A model generated the notes under the pieces. That model saw nothing but the letters and a program-made list of their open reading frames with translations. It did no database searches and was not told where the DNA came from. From assembly GCA_026702845.1 (NCBI GenBank), contig JADCLS010000011.1, positions 62,001 to 126,000 of the forward strand: DNA of 64,000 nucleotides, read 5' to 3'. Position 1 is the stretch's first letter, and each line of letters opens with the position of its first letter. The translations under genes were made by a program, and so were the position numbers. Below, one piece after another: positions 45,224-53,866 of the stretch. Source of the stretch: Candidatus Heimdallarchaeota archaeon (lineage in GTDB: Archaea; Asgardarchaeota; Heimdallarchaeia; Heimdallarchaeales; Kariarchaeaceae).

Positions 45224-45997
45224 CTATGGAATAATCTTGAAATAATGACATTCTTTAGTATAGTCACAATACTTACATTTATTACGATTTGTCACCCCAT
45301 TAGCCATTCTCATCCTTTTCCAATAGTGTAATAGATTATCCAATATCTTTGTTTGCTCTTCCCTTCTTTTATCAGTTAATCCAAAACTATGTATATTCAT
45401 GAGAGATCGTAGATTTTCAGGAAGCGGTTGCATTTTATCAAGAGCCAGTAATACTTTGTCAATATATGAGGCCGAGTCAATATCCTGAGATACCTTTAGG
45501 ATGATGATTTTCAACGAGGAAATATCAAATCCCATCTGTTGTAAAGCCATAGCGTAAAGAATTGACTGAAAACGCTCACCAGGCCAAATTTTTTCTAGGT
45601 TTCGCAAATTTCTTGTTGTTTTTATTTCAAACAGATATTTAGGCTTTCCTTTTCGAAATACAATACCATCATGGATCCCCGAAATTAGAACTTCACCGTA
45701 ATTAAAGAACACAGGAAAGATTGATATCTGTTCTTCATTATTATCAATCCTATCTATCAAATCATCTATATCGATTTCTTCAGTTGGGATCAATGCCTGA
45801 TGAATCTCTGTGCCACGTTTCTGAATATCGGTTGATTCTGGTTTATACTGTATGTCAAATTCAACTTTTTTCTCACAGTACAATTGAGCACCTAAAGTTG
45901 AGATATACACTCTGTCGAACTCATTTGCTAGTTCAATTTCTGAGGATAGAGTGGAAATATCCACTTTCAATGATTCTTTCCATTTAGGATCAACCAT
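45224..45997 (-). CDS. Cas4/RecB-like PD-(D/E)XK nuclease with Fe-S cysteines
   Basis: 257 residues. The nuclease core has RGTEIH (61-66), D110 in GIHDG, E124-x-K126 in FEIKTT, and a QxxxY (144-148). Cys41 and the C-terminal trio Cys241, Cys244, Cys250 (CKYCDYTKEC) match the four-cysteine 4Fe-4S arrangement of Cas4, Dna2 and AddB-type nucleases. No CRISPR array or cas gene is present, so it is probably a stand-alone repair nuclease. It is divergent from transcription factor S. Confidence 0.8.
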   Translation of the reverse strand: MVDPKWKESLKVDISTLSSEIELANEFDRVYISTLGAQLYCEKKVEFDIQYKPESTDIQKRGTEIHQALIPTEEIDIDDLIDRIDNNEEQISIFPVFFNYGEVLISGIHDGIVFRKGKPKYLFEIKTTRNLRNLEKIWPGERFQSILYAMALQQMGFDISSLKIIILKVSQDIDSASYIDKVLLALDKMQPLPENLRSLMNIHSFGLTDKRREEQTKILDNLLHYWKRMRMANGVTNRNKCKYCDYTKECHYFKIIP

Positions 45998-46023
45998 ACA
46001 TTTACATTCTGCTCAAATTATTA

Positions 46024-46057
46024 ATACTTACTCCTTTTGTATGTACAAAGTAAGTAT
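46024..46057. promoter_or_regulatory. Nested inverted repeat between nuclease and TFS genes
   Basis: ATACTTAC (46024-46031) and GTAAGTAT (46050-46057) are perfect inverted arms. Between them lies a second, inner palindrome TTTGTA-TG-TACAAA (46036-46049). The element lies in the 125-base divergent promoter of the nuclease and TFS genes, close to the nuclease start. Likely operator or promoter element. Confidence 0.5.
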
Positions 46058-46122
46058 ACTGACAGTATTTGAGATAAACCAGTATAGAAAAACATACATA
46101 AGAGAGTGAGAAACTTAAGCAT

Positions 46123-46512
46123 ATGACACCTGAAAAGCAAGTTGAGTTCGATTCATTAGCAGATTATATTGGTCCCTACTGTGAAGATTGCGATGACATG
46201 CTTGAACCCATTGAAATTACCGGTGGGCTGGCAATGTTTTGTCCTGATTGTCAGGAATTCAAATCAAAAGGCATTGTACAGAGCTCAATATACGAAAATA
46301 AAGAAATCCAAGAAAACCCTGATAAAGGTATATTAATTGTAGAGGCAAAGAATACAACAACTGGCCGTTCCAAACGAGAGATGTTTTGTTCTGACTGTAA
46401 AGATATGCAATTGGTAGAATATTGGGAAATACAAACAAGAAGTGCTGATGAATCAGCAACTAGATTTTTCAGATGTACTAATTGTGATAAGAATTGGAGA
46501 GAATACGATTAA
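46123..46512 (+). CDS. Transcription factor S (TFIIS-like) family protein
   Basis: 129 residues: an N-terminal ribbon with CEDC (about 19-22) and CPDC (about 40-43), and a C-terminal TFIIS-type ribbon with CSDC, QTRSADESATRFFRCTNCDKNWREY. The QTRSADE loop carries the acidic pair that stimulates transcript cleavage in the RNA polymerase active centre, rescuing arrested complexes. The N-terminal ribbon resembles Rpo9/TFS. A gagag-like Shine-Dalgarno precedes the ATG. Confidence 0.85.
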   Translation: MTPEKQVEFDSLADYIGPYCEDCDDMLEPIEITGGLAMFCPDCQEFKSKGIVQSSIYENKEIQENPDKGILIVEAKNTTTGRSKREMFCSDCKDMQLVEYWEIQTRSADESATRFFRCTNCDKNWREYD

Positions 46513-46517
46513 TTTCG

Positions 46518-47288
46518 TTATTTATTAAGAGATTTTTTAATAGATTCAAACATATTGCCACTTAAACCAGTAAGATCTGCGGGGAAGGGTAAAATGACAG
46601 TAGATGAATTTTCAGTTGAGATTTCTTGGATTGTTTGCAATAATCTGAGGTAAATACCTCCGCTTTCTGCCATAATTGCACTGGCTTCAGCTAATTTTTT
46701 GGATGCTTGCATTTCACCTTCTGCTAGAATTATTCTTGATCTTCGTTCACGTTCACTCTCTGCTTGTTTTGCCATGGCACGTTTCATATTCTCAGGTAAT
46801 TCAAGATCCTTAATTTCAACTCTCCTACAATCAATTCCCCATTCATCAGTTGCCTCATCAAGCACCTCGAGTATATGCTCATTGATTTTATCTCTATTGG
46901 AAAGTAGATCATCAAGATTCACTGCACCGATGGCAGACCTCATGGTTGTTTGAGCGAGTTGCATAATTGCAAAACGGTAATTCTGCACCTTGATAATTGC
47001 CTTAGATGCATCTGTAATGGAATAGAAAACCACCGCGTTTACATAGGTAGGAACATTATCTATGGTAATAGCTTCTTGTTTAGGGATATCAATTACTTGA
47101 ACTCGTTTATCAACAACGATAGCCTTATCAACAAAGGGAATAAGCCAAAATAGACCTGGCCCCTTGATTCCAATATAACGTCCAAGACGTAGAATAACAG
47201 CACGCTCGTATTCATTCACCTTTCTTAAACCTAGGATTAAAAATACAAGAATTAAAATGGTTGGAACAGTAATATATTCGTAAGCCAT
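46518..47288 (-). CDS. SPFH/stomatin-like (slipin) membrane protein
   Basis: About 256 residues from the ATG at 47288 (MAYEYITVPT). A longer frame to 47345 adds 19 polar, Cys-rich residues. One N-terminal membrane helix precedes the band-7 domain (RAVILRLGRYIGIKGPGLFWLIPFVDKAIVVDKRVQVIDIPKQEAIT). A coiled-coil segment follows (MAKQAESERERRSRIILAEGEMQAS), as in slipins/stomatins that form microdomains. Usually partnered with NfeD, which is not in this window. Confidence 0.88.
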   Translation of the reverse strand: MAYEYITVPTILILVFLILGLRKVNEYERAVILRLGRYIGIKGPGLFWLIPFVDKAIVVDKRVQVIDIPKQEAITIDNVPTYVNAVVFYSITDASKAIIKVQNYRFAIMQLAQTTMRSAIGAVNLDDLLSNRDKINEHILEVLDEATDEWGIDCRRVEIKDLELPENMKRAMAKQAESERERRSRIILAEGEMQASKKLAEASAIMAESGGIYLRLLQTIQEISTENSSTVILPFPADLTGLSGNMFESIKKSLNK

Positions 47289-47402
47289 ATACAACTCTTG
47301 GGAATCTTCGCTTATATTAAAGTAACAGCTCCTACATGAACTCAAATCATCATTATTATCAAGAATTATATGAGTATTCTGCCGTTTAGAAAATATTGAA
47401 TA

Positions 47403-48047
47403 TTATACATTACCTTTTTTCACGAAAATAGAACTCAATACTTTAGCTAAAAAGAAAACGCCAAAAAATACAACGAAACCTTGGATCAAAATATTATCTC
47501 GAAGTGCATCAAATACTGGGTTTCCTGATTCTTCATATGAGTAATTCGGGTCTATCTCTGCAATAATGTCCTGTGTCTCTGTCAAACCCACCCAGCTCTT
47601 TACCAACTCACCCTCTGCATTCAACAGTATTAGAGTTGGGATATTTCCGATATTAAAAGCTTCAGTGATTTCTCCTTTATAATCAAAACCAAAAGTCCAA
47701 TTAATATCAAAATCATTATTTTCCTCTACGCCCCGTACAAATGATTCTATCCCACTAACAGAGTCATCTAGATCAACACTTACTGAAAAAATGTCGACTT
47801 TATCACCAACATTTTGCTGGACCTCGTATAGATGAACCATCTCAATTTTACAAGGTTCACACCACGTTGCCATGGCATCTATGAGGAGGTAATCTTTACT
47901 TGTTAGTAGACCCAATGATGTTTGTGTATCATCTAGTAATTTTACATTATAATCATGAGTATAGCCTTGTACTGGTGCAATCAGCATAATCATTATTACT
48001 AGGAAATATAATCTTCTCATCACTAATGTCATTTTTTTTGAGACCAA
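47403..48047 (-). CDS. Membrane-anchored thioredoxin-like protein (TlpA/ResA type)
   Basis: 214 residues: signal/anchor helix (about 10-28), thioredoxin fold with WCEPC (62-66), cis-Pro in GNIPTLILL, and a C-terminal membrane helix (about 190-210). TlpA-type proteins reduce disulphides outside the membrane. Possible start codons at ATG 48032 and 48020 also exist. Follows the SPFH gene on the same strand. Confidence 0.75.
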   Translation of the reverse strand: MVSKKMTLVMRRLYFLVIMIMLIAPVQGYTHDYNVKLLDDTQTSLGLLTSKDYLLIDAMATWCEPCKIEMVHLYEVQQNVGDKVDIFSVSVDLDDSVSGIESFVRGVEENNDFDINWTFGFDYKGEITEAFNIGNIPTLILLNAEGELVKSWVGLTETQDIIAEIDPNYSYEESGNPVFDALRDNILIQGFVVFFGVFFLAKVLSSIFVKKGNV

Positions 48048-48089
48048 TATAATTGTTAGTTTGTGTAAAATTTATTATTGTTTAATTTT

Positions 48090-48956
48090 TCACTCTTCAA
48101 TCAATTTCTCCAGGAGACTAATAACCTCTTGCAAGGTATCTCGGACTTCACTTTTGAATTTAGCATCATCTACAACTCTTTTTGATCGTACAGGAGTTGT
48201 ATCTTGTTCGAACGATGATTGTGGTGTGGCTTTGAAAGTTCCTCCCATCTGTGAAGGTTTGCGAAGTCGCTCTTCACCTACACTCTCCACAATCTGCTCT
48301 TCAGGTTCTTTTCTGAACATCTCAGATGGTTTGCGAAGTCGCTCTTCACCTACACTCTCCACAACCTGCTCTTCCGGTTCTTTTCTGAACATCTCAGATG
48401 GTTTGCGAAGTCGCTCTTCACCTACACTCTCCACAATCTGCTCTTCCGGTTCCTTTCTGAACATTTCAGATGGTTTGCGAAGACGTTCTTCAGAATTATC
48501 AGATTCAAACGTCTCTACATCTTCAGTTTTGAACATTTCTGATGGGCGGCGTAATCGTTCTTCTTCAATTGATTCTGGTTCATCTCTGAACATCTCGGAA
48601 GGCTTACGTAGTCTATCTTCGGAACTAGAAGAATTACTTCTAAGTACATCAGCAGATGTTTTCGATTTTTCAACAGAAGTTTCAGAAGTTGTTGATTCTT
48701 TGTGTAGATCGGAAGGTTTACGTAAAGTTTCCTCTTCTTCTGGAATAGATTTTAATCTATCAGAAGGTCGAACTAACCGTTCGTCTTCAGATTCATTGAT
48801 TGATGAATGTCGAGGGTTTACAGCTGATCCTCCTTTTAATTCAGAAGGGCGGATCATACGTTCCGATTCTGCATCCTGTGATGATTTGTTTTCTTCATAA
48901 CCACAGTTAGTGCAGGGAAGTCGGACATTGAATGTAGAACATTTCGGGCATTTCAT
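48090..48956 (-). CDS. Zinc-ribbon protein with repeated RLRKPSEMFR motif
   Basis: 288 residues. The N-terminus is a small zinc ribbon (CPKCSTFNVRLPCTNCG, 3-19). Then comes a long acidic/basic linker in which the module EERLRKPSEMFRKEPEEQ recurs, with three nearly identical 24-residue copies and several degenerate ones. The C-terminal 20 residues look like a coiled coil (TLQEVISLLEKLIEE). The regular Arg-Lys-Pro-Ser units could be docking or phosphorylation sites. Function unknown. Confidence 0.7.
   Translation of the reverse strand: MKCPKCSTFNVRLPCTNCGYEENKSSQDAESERMIRPSELKGGSAVNPRHSSINESEDERLVRPSDRLKSIPEEEETLRKPSDLHKESTTSETSVEKSKTSADVLRSNSSSSEDRLRKPSEMFRDEPESIEEERLRRPSEMFKTEDVETFESDNSEERLRKPSEMFRKEPEEQIVESVGEERLRKPSEMFRKEPEEQVVESVGEERLRKPSEMFRKEPEEQIVESVGEERLRKPSQMGGTFKATPQSSFEQDTTPVRSKRVVDDAKFKSEVRDTLQEVISLLEKLIEE
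48256..48471. repeat. Three 72-bp tandem repeats in coding DNA
   Basis: Copies begin at 48256, 48328 and 48400, each 72 bases (24 codons) with only a few substitutions (for example aatctg/aacctg). A fourth degenerate copy starts at 48472. The near-identity indicates recent expansion within the zinc-ribbon gene. Confidence 0.9.
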
Positions 48957-49173
48957 CTCTTTGACAGGTTATCATTAATTTCTTAATTATTAAGTTTTGA
49001 GTCTATAATTGCATAATATTTGAAAATTCACAAGAAATACCCTAAAAATATTCAGAGTTAGTTGATTATTTAACTCGTGTAGTAGTTCGAAGTATCAAAT
49101 TGGTTGTAGTAGAAATTTGTTAATTACAATTTACATGACATTAATAGTGTACTATTACTCTTATTGACCACAA

Positions 49174-49180
49174 TATAAAA
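49174..49180 (+). promoter_or_regulatory. Putative TATA box for the Rab-like GTPase
   Basis: TATAAAA lies 38 bases before the GTG start at 49215; with usual spacing transcription starts about ten bases ahead of the codon. Confidence 0.35.
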
Positions 49181-49214
49181 ATAACCCAGATGTAAAGATA
49201 ATTTTGAAATTATT

Positions 49215-49841
49215 GTGTTTTGGAAAAAGAAAACTTCTTCATCTATGCCCCAAACAGCTACTGATGATAGTGGTGTCAGTTCATACTTTCTGAAAATTGC
49301 ACTCCTAGGTGATGGTGCTGTGGGTAAAACCTCAATTAGGAGAAGATATATGGGTCAGGGATTCACTGGTGATCACTTAATGACAATTGGTGCAGATTTT
49401 GCGGCTCATGATGCAGAGATAGTCCATAATGATAAAGACTATAAACTTACCTGGCAAATTTGGGATCTCGCAGGACAGGATACTTTTAGCTCTGTTCGAT
49501 CCATGTACTACCGTGGTTGTTTTGGTGGTGTTCTAGTATTCGATAGAACTAGACCTACTTCTTTTGACAGCATTGATGGGTGGATAGGTGAGTTGAAGAA
49601 ACACAGCGGAAAAGGTATGGTTCCCTTGATTTTACTGGGTAATAAATATGATCTAGTAGAATCTGCTGAATTTGTTGTTCCAGAAGATCAGATCGAGGCA
49701 AAAGTTGCCTCACTAAATGAGGAATATGCGAAAGATAATGTTAGTATATCTTACTACAATACATCGGCCAAAACTGGATTGAATGTAGGCGATGCTTTCG
49801 ATGATCTTGGACATAAAATACTAAGTTATATATTGAAATAA
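49215..49841 (+). CDS. Rab-like small GTPase
   Basis: 208 residues, initiated by GTG. P-loop GDGAVGKT (32-39), switch I Thr57 in MTIGADF, WDLAGQ (83-88), NKYD (143-146) and NTSAKTG. The domain is closer to the Rab branch than to Arf. No C-terminal cysteine for prenylation; the N-terminal MFWKKK could associate with membranes. TatD follows immediately after the stop codon. The residue order is complete, so it should bind and hydrolyse GTP. Confidence 0.88.
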   Translation: MFWKKKTSSSMPQTATDDSGVSSYFLKIALLGDGAVGKTSIRRRYMGQGFTGDHLMTIGADFAAHDAEIVHNDKDYKLTWQIWDLAGQDTFSSVRSMYYRGCFGGVLVFDRTRPTSFDSIDGWIGELKKHSGKGMVPLILLGNKYDLVESAEFVVPEDQIEAKVASLNEEYAKDNVSISYYNTSAKTGLNVGDAFDDLGHKILSYILK

Positions 49842-50597
49842 GTGGTGAATGAGATTTTTATTGATGCACATTGTCATCTAGTTGAACCTTATTTTAAACA
49901 AGCAGATCTTGGTAGAATTATTAATGAGGCAGCAAAAGTAGGAGTGAAGAAGATTGTCAACTGTGCCTCTGATCCTGCCCAGTACGAGCAATGTCTACAA
50001 TCACTTGAATTTGAAAATGTAAGCATTAATCTAGGAATTCAGCCAACTATTGCAGGAGATGTGATAGGAGCTGAGATATTAGTACCTTATCTTGACAAAA
50101 TCAGTGCTATTGGAGAGGTCGGGTTGGATTATCATTGGGTAAAACAGGAAAAAGATCGTCAGAGACAAGAAGAGGTATTTATAGAATGCATCCAGCTGGC
50201 AAATGAACATGATTTGCCTTTAGTAATTCATTCAAGAAAAGCCGAAAAGGATTGTGTGTCATTACTTGAACAGCATGCAGATGTACCTGTTCTACTGCAT
50301 AGTTTTGAGGGAAATTTGGAGCTCATAAAATTATCACTTGATTCTGGTTATATTATATCCATACCAACAAATGTTGTTATAAGACGAAATAGAAGGAAAG
50401 TAGCTCAAAGAGCTGGAATAGAAAATATTATATTGGAAACCGATAGCCCCTACTGTGCACCAAGTGAAGAAATATTTCCAAATACACCCAGTACAATCCC
50501 AATTGCAGCTGAGAAAATTGCAGAATTATTTGAAGTACCTATAAATGAGTTAGCAAGTATCACCACGAATACAGCGAAAAGATTCTTTAAAATATAA
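49842..50597 (+). CDS. TatD-family metal-dependent hydrolase
   Basis: 251 residues, initiated by GTG directly after the GTPase stop. The HxH motif is DAHCHL (about 8-13), with further metal ligands in GLDYHW, VIHSRKA, LLHSFEG and ETDSPY, the TatD pattern for a phosphodiesterase/deoxyribonuclease. Possible roles: DNA repair or RNA processing. Confidence 0.85.
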   Translation: MVNEIFIDAHCHLVEPYFKQADLGRIINEAAKVGVKKIVNCASDPAQYEQCLQSLEFENVSINLGIQPTIAGDVIGAEILVPYLDKISAIGEVGLDYHWVKQEKDRQRQEEVFIECIQLANEHDLPLVIHSRKAEKDCVSLLEQHADVPVLLHSFEGNLELIKLSLDSGYIISIPTNVVIRRNRRKVAQRAGIENIILETDSPYCAPSEEIFPNTPSTIPIAAEKIAELFEVPINELASITTNTAKRFFKI

Positions 50598-50619
50598 AAT
50601 TTCTTAGGATACTTTATTT

Positions 50620-52161
50620 TTATTCGATAAGGCCAAATTCTTCCTTGAGTTCATCCCAAGTAGTGATATCCATTATCATCTCTTTAAGAACATCTGGAAG
50701 ACTATCCTTATGGATTCTTATTTGTTCTGTGGTATTTCTATCCCTAAGAGTTACTGTCTCATCTTCTAGTGTATTATAATCGATAGTAACTGCGAATGGG
50801 ACACCTATCTCATCATTTCTCGCATATCGTTTTCCAATGGCACCAGATTCGTCAAAAATAGCATCAATACCCATATCTTTGAGCTCCCAATACAGGCTTT
50901 TTGCTTCTTCCAATAATCCATCTTTTTTCATTAATGGAGTAATCAAAACTGACCATGGAGCAATAGAGTTGGGGAATTTGAACCAAGTCCATTCCCTACC
51001 CTCCTTCTGGTAATTTGCAAGTAAGGCGGCGTAGAATACTCTCTGAACACCAATAGATGGTTCTATCACATGAGGGATGACCTTTTTTCCATTTTGATCT
51101 ATATGCATCTTCATTTTAGATTTCTCTTGATGTTTCATAAGGTCATAATCAGTTCTATATGCAAGTCCAATACATTCAACTATACCAAATGGAAATTGGA
51201 TCTCCAGATCATAATTGGCAGCTGAGTAATGTGCAGTTTCATGATCAAGAAGGTGTCTGAACCAGAAAGTATTCTTATCAATACCCAAGCTCTCAATGAA
51301 CAAACTCTCAACGGCCATATAGTATCCCATATACTGATTATAGATGTATCCTCGCTCAATACCCTCGGCCAAAGTGATGGTGATTGGTAACCCACCTTTC
51401 TCCTGTGCCTCTTGGGTTAGTAACCTAATCTCTACTTGCTCGTACTCATCCCAATTTGGATGATTATTTATTTCATCAGGATCAACAAACATTTCCAGTT
51501 CCATCTGTTCAAATTCTCTCATTCGTATAAGAAAATTCCTAGGAGAGATCTCATTTCTATATGCTCGTCCAACCTGAGCAATTCCGAAGGGAAGTTTTGC
51601 TCTCATTGAATGGGCAACACGTCTGAAATTGATGAATATATTTTGAGCTGTCTCAGGTCTTAAGTATCCTGTAGTTCCGGATACAGGGCCAATATTGGTT
51701 TGAAACATCATATTGAATTCTCTTGGTTTAGACAATGTACCTTTACAGCTTGGACACGCTACTTCATGTTTTTCAATGAGTTCAAATAACTCATCATGGG
51801 ATAACCCTTCAGCTGATTCTCCTGTAAATTCCTCAATAACATGATCTGCACGATGCATAGCCTTACACTTCTCACATTGAGTGAGTGGATCATTAAATGA
51901 ATCTATGTGCCCTGATGCGGCAAATACTGATTCTGGCAATATGATTGATCCATCAATCTCATAGACATTATCCTCTGAACGTATGAATGTTTCTCTCCAT
52001 AGTTCAACAATAGCCTGCTTGATTGCGGATCCCACAGGACCAAATTCATAGCTTCCAGCTAATCCATTGTAAATATCTGCTGTAGGAAATACAATTCCTC
52101 TTCTCAGGCATACATCAACGATCTCCTCTTGAAGAGAAGGTTCTTTTTTCTTCTTAGCCAT
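50620..52161 (-). CDS. glyS: Glycyl-tRNA synthetase
   Basis: 513 residues, class II, archaeal/eukaryotic alpha2 type. The N-terminal region (RRGIVFPTADIYNGLAGSYEFGPVGSAIK) and the class II motif 2 (FGIAQVGRAYRNEISPRNFLIRMREFEQMELE) are typical, as is a zinc-binding pair (CEKC, CPSC). C-terminal anticodon-binding domain from about 410. The promoter has ttttaaaaaa around 52192-52201, about 35 bases before the start. Slightly shorter than most archaeal GlyRS (about 570). Confidence 0.95.
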   Translation of the reverse strand: MAKKKKEPSLQEEIVDVCLRRGIVFPTADIYNGLAGSYEFGPVGSAIKQAIVELWRETFIRSEDNVYEIDGSIILPESVFAASGHIDSFNDPLTQCEKCKAMHRADHVIEEFTGESAEGLSHDELFELIEKHEVACPSCKGTLSKPREFNMMFQTNIGPVSGTTGYLRPETAQNIFINFRRVAHSMRAKLPFGIAQVGRAYRNEISPRNFLIRMREFEQMELEMFVDPDEINNHPNWDEYEQVEIRLLTQEAQEKGGLPITITLAEGIERGYIYNQYMGYYMAVESLFIESLGIDKNTFWFRHLLDHETAHYSAANYDLEIQFPFGIVECIGLAYRTDYDLMKHQEKSKMKMHIDQNGKKVIPHVIEPSIGVQRVFYAALLANYQKEGREWTWFKFPNSIAPWSVLITPLMKKDGLLEEAKSLYWELKDMGIDAIFDESGAIGKRYARNDEIGVPFAVTIDYNTLEDETVTLRDRNTTEQIRIHKDSLPDVLKEMIMDITTWDELKEEFGLIE

Positions 52162-52222
52162 AGTAATCTATGTGTATCAAGCATCCGGTCTTTTAAAAAA
52201 TGTCAGTTAGTATACAATAAAT

Positions 52223-52456
52223 CTACCATTTGGTTATATGATGTATTGGAGACATCTTAATTGATAATCTGCGTAAAGGACATTTTTTACCTAGTTTTAC
52301 CCATTGGATAATATTACGTTGTCGGGAATCGTAATTACAACAAGTAAAATTGTGTACAATTTGATTAGATTCAATAGAATTTCCCCACCAATTTTTCCTA
52401 CGATCTGATTGATATTGAACTCTTTCAAACTCAGACCGTTTCATGGCTATCCCCAA
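52223..52456 (-). CDS. Possible small protein (77 residues)
   Basis: A 77-codon reading frame rich in Arg, Ser, Trp and Cys (ERVQYQSDRRKNWWGNSIES, then TCCNYDSRQRN). No family is recognised and the frame could be spurious. If real it lies between glyS and the first Rpo12-like gene on the same strand. Confidence 0.25.
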   Translation of the reverse strand: MGIAMKRSEFERVQYQSDRRKNWWGNSIESNQIVHNFTCCNYDSRQRNIIQWVKLGKKCPLRRLSIKMSPIHHITKW

Positions 52457-52533
52457 ATAATTATTCTACAATTAAGCTAGTTCGATCTAGCTTAATTTTG
52501 CTAAAAGTCTTTGTGTTGATTCTTTTTAATAGG

Positions 52534-52687
52534 TTATCTAGCTTTTATTCTTTTAATTCTTGAAAGTCTGGCTTTTTGTAAGGTTCGATATCCGCATTGT
52601 TGACAGCGTATTCTACTTGAACTTAAAAGCTCATTTGGGTTCATAACTGTACGGCAAGAGATGCAAAGAAAAAAAAAATGCCAACAT
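52534..52687 (-). pseudogene. Rpo12 (RpoP)-like copy A, frameshifted near its start
   Basis: From TAA at 52534-52536 the frame reads RNA polymerase subunit Rpo12: CISCRTVMNPNELLSSSRIR, then CQQCGYRTLQKARLSRIKRIKAR. There is no ATG, GTG or TTG ahead of CISC in this frame before an in-frame stop. The nearby ATG (52685-52687) is one base out of frame; dropping one base from the ten-A run at 52669-52678 would join them. It is therefore a sequencing or assembly indel, a slippage-corrected gene or a decayed copy. The functional copy B lies at 53867-54031. Confidence 0.6.
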
Positions 52688-52695
52688 GGTAATAT

Positions 52696-53727
52696 CTAAA
52701 TGGATGTAAATGCTGATCCATCCCATGTGATTATCTGATCACAAAATGGACAAATCCCTTGCCAAATCTTTTCCTTTAATTTCCATCTAAACAGCTTTCC
52801 AATTACATTCTTCTTGCATTCACTACATCTTACCTCATGCTCCTGGGAGGGAGAAAATGGCTCGTGGACATGAAATCTCGCAGGCCTACAGAATTCTCCC
52901 ATTTTGTGATGAGATCCAAAACAGATTTCTTCAAAAGGGTAAAATTTCTTTAGTTTGGTCAAATACAAACAAGAATTTCGACCTAAGGTTCTATCACACC
53001 TATAATCGATGGCAATATCATAGGTTGAAGGGGTAGCCTCAATGTCAATTAGCTGTTTCGTAGAAGCGACCCTTTTCAGTTTCGGAAAGCTAAGGAAATT
53101 TGTATCAAGCAGAATATCAGATTGAAATTTTTCAATATTGGGAAATTTGTATATTTCAGGTGGGATTTTCAGCGGAATTTCTGGATCTTCTATTCCTTTT
53201 TCTTTCGCAACTATGGCCTTAAGCTCCTTTGATAGCTGATTTTCTGGATAGGATATTTTTTCTGCCGGATTTGAGTAATTTAGAAAAACACGGCGAAGTA
53301 TTAAGTGTTTTAATTTGACAAGCTCTTCTGTTTTTGCTGTGAAGTGATCTGAATAGACGTTCGATAGGGTTAACATCTCAAGATTTTTGAAGTTGTGAAG
53401 ATTTGTGATTATGTTCTCTACATTTTGGCTCATATTGATAACCAAGGACGTCACCTTGTAGAGATAGGGTAGAACGGCGTCTGGGATGTGTGTATCAATT
53501 TCCACATGACTGAAGTTGGATTTTAAAACACTTGTTGGAATTGGATAAGGATGAGAACTAATAAATAAGTTTTCAGTTGATAAGGTGAAAAATCTCTTCC
53601 CTGTTATGCTTACACTAATTTCAGTACCCATTTTATTAATATTAATGAAGGATTCCTGGATATCCAATAATTTTAATTCAAGCTCAATTTGATTTCTTAA
53701 AACATTTGAATCAAAATTAATCATCAA
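52696..53727 (-). CDS. LRR-like protein with C-terminal zinc ribbon
   Basis: 343 residues. Residues about 90-155 have leucine-rich-repeat-like spacing (NLHNFKNLEMLTLSNVYSDH, LVKLKHLILRRVFL). The C-terminal part has RCSECKKNVIG and GICPFCDQIITWDG, a zinc ribbon, plus a Cys/His-rich segment (CFGSHHKMGEFCRPARFHVH). Not a recognised family. It sits exactly between two Rpo12-like genes on the same strand, so it may belong to a duplicated block. Confidence 0.6.
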   Translation of the reverse strand: MMINFDSNVLRNQIELELKLLDIQESFININKMGTEISVSITGKRFFTLSTENLFISSHPYPIPTSVLKSNFSHVEIDTHIPDAVLPYLYKVTSLVINMSQNVENIITNLHNFKNLEMLTLSNVYSDHFTAKTEELVKLKHLILRRVFLNYSNPAEKISYPENQLSKELKAIVAKEKGIEDPEIPLKIPPEIYKFPNIEKFQSDILLDTNFLSFPKLKRVASTKQLIDIEATPSTYDIAIDYRCDRTLGRNSCLYLTKLKKFYPFEEICFGSHHKMGEFCRPARFHVHEPFSPSQEHEVRCSECKKNVIGKLFRWKLKEKIWQGICPFCDQIITWDGSAFTSI

Positions 53728-53866
53728 TTAATTATCTAGATGTACACTTATTTAAACTTATAGGATTCTTGATAAAAACTAGTTATTAATACTTAAAAAT
53801 GATGTTTATGTCAATTAATAATTCTAATTCTGGAAATGTGGGTATTAGAAAATCACTTTTTACTTT

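Noticed and set aside
45224..45997. CRISPR-associated interpretation of the Cas4-like nuclease
   Set aside because: No repeat array or other cas gene anywhere in the window.
48061..48900. Long plus-strand frame with serine-rich repeats
   Set aside because: It is the antisense shadow of the repeat-containing zinc-ribbon gene; the minus-strand reading has a zinc ribbon and sensible composition.
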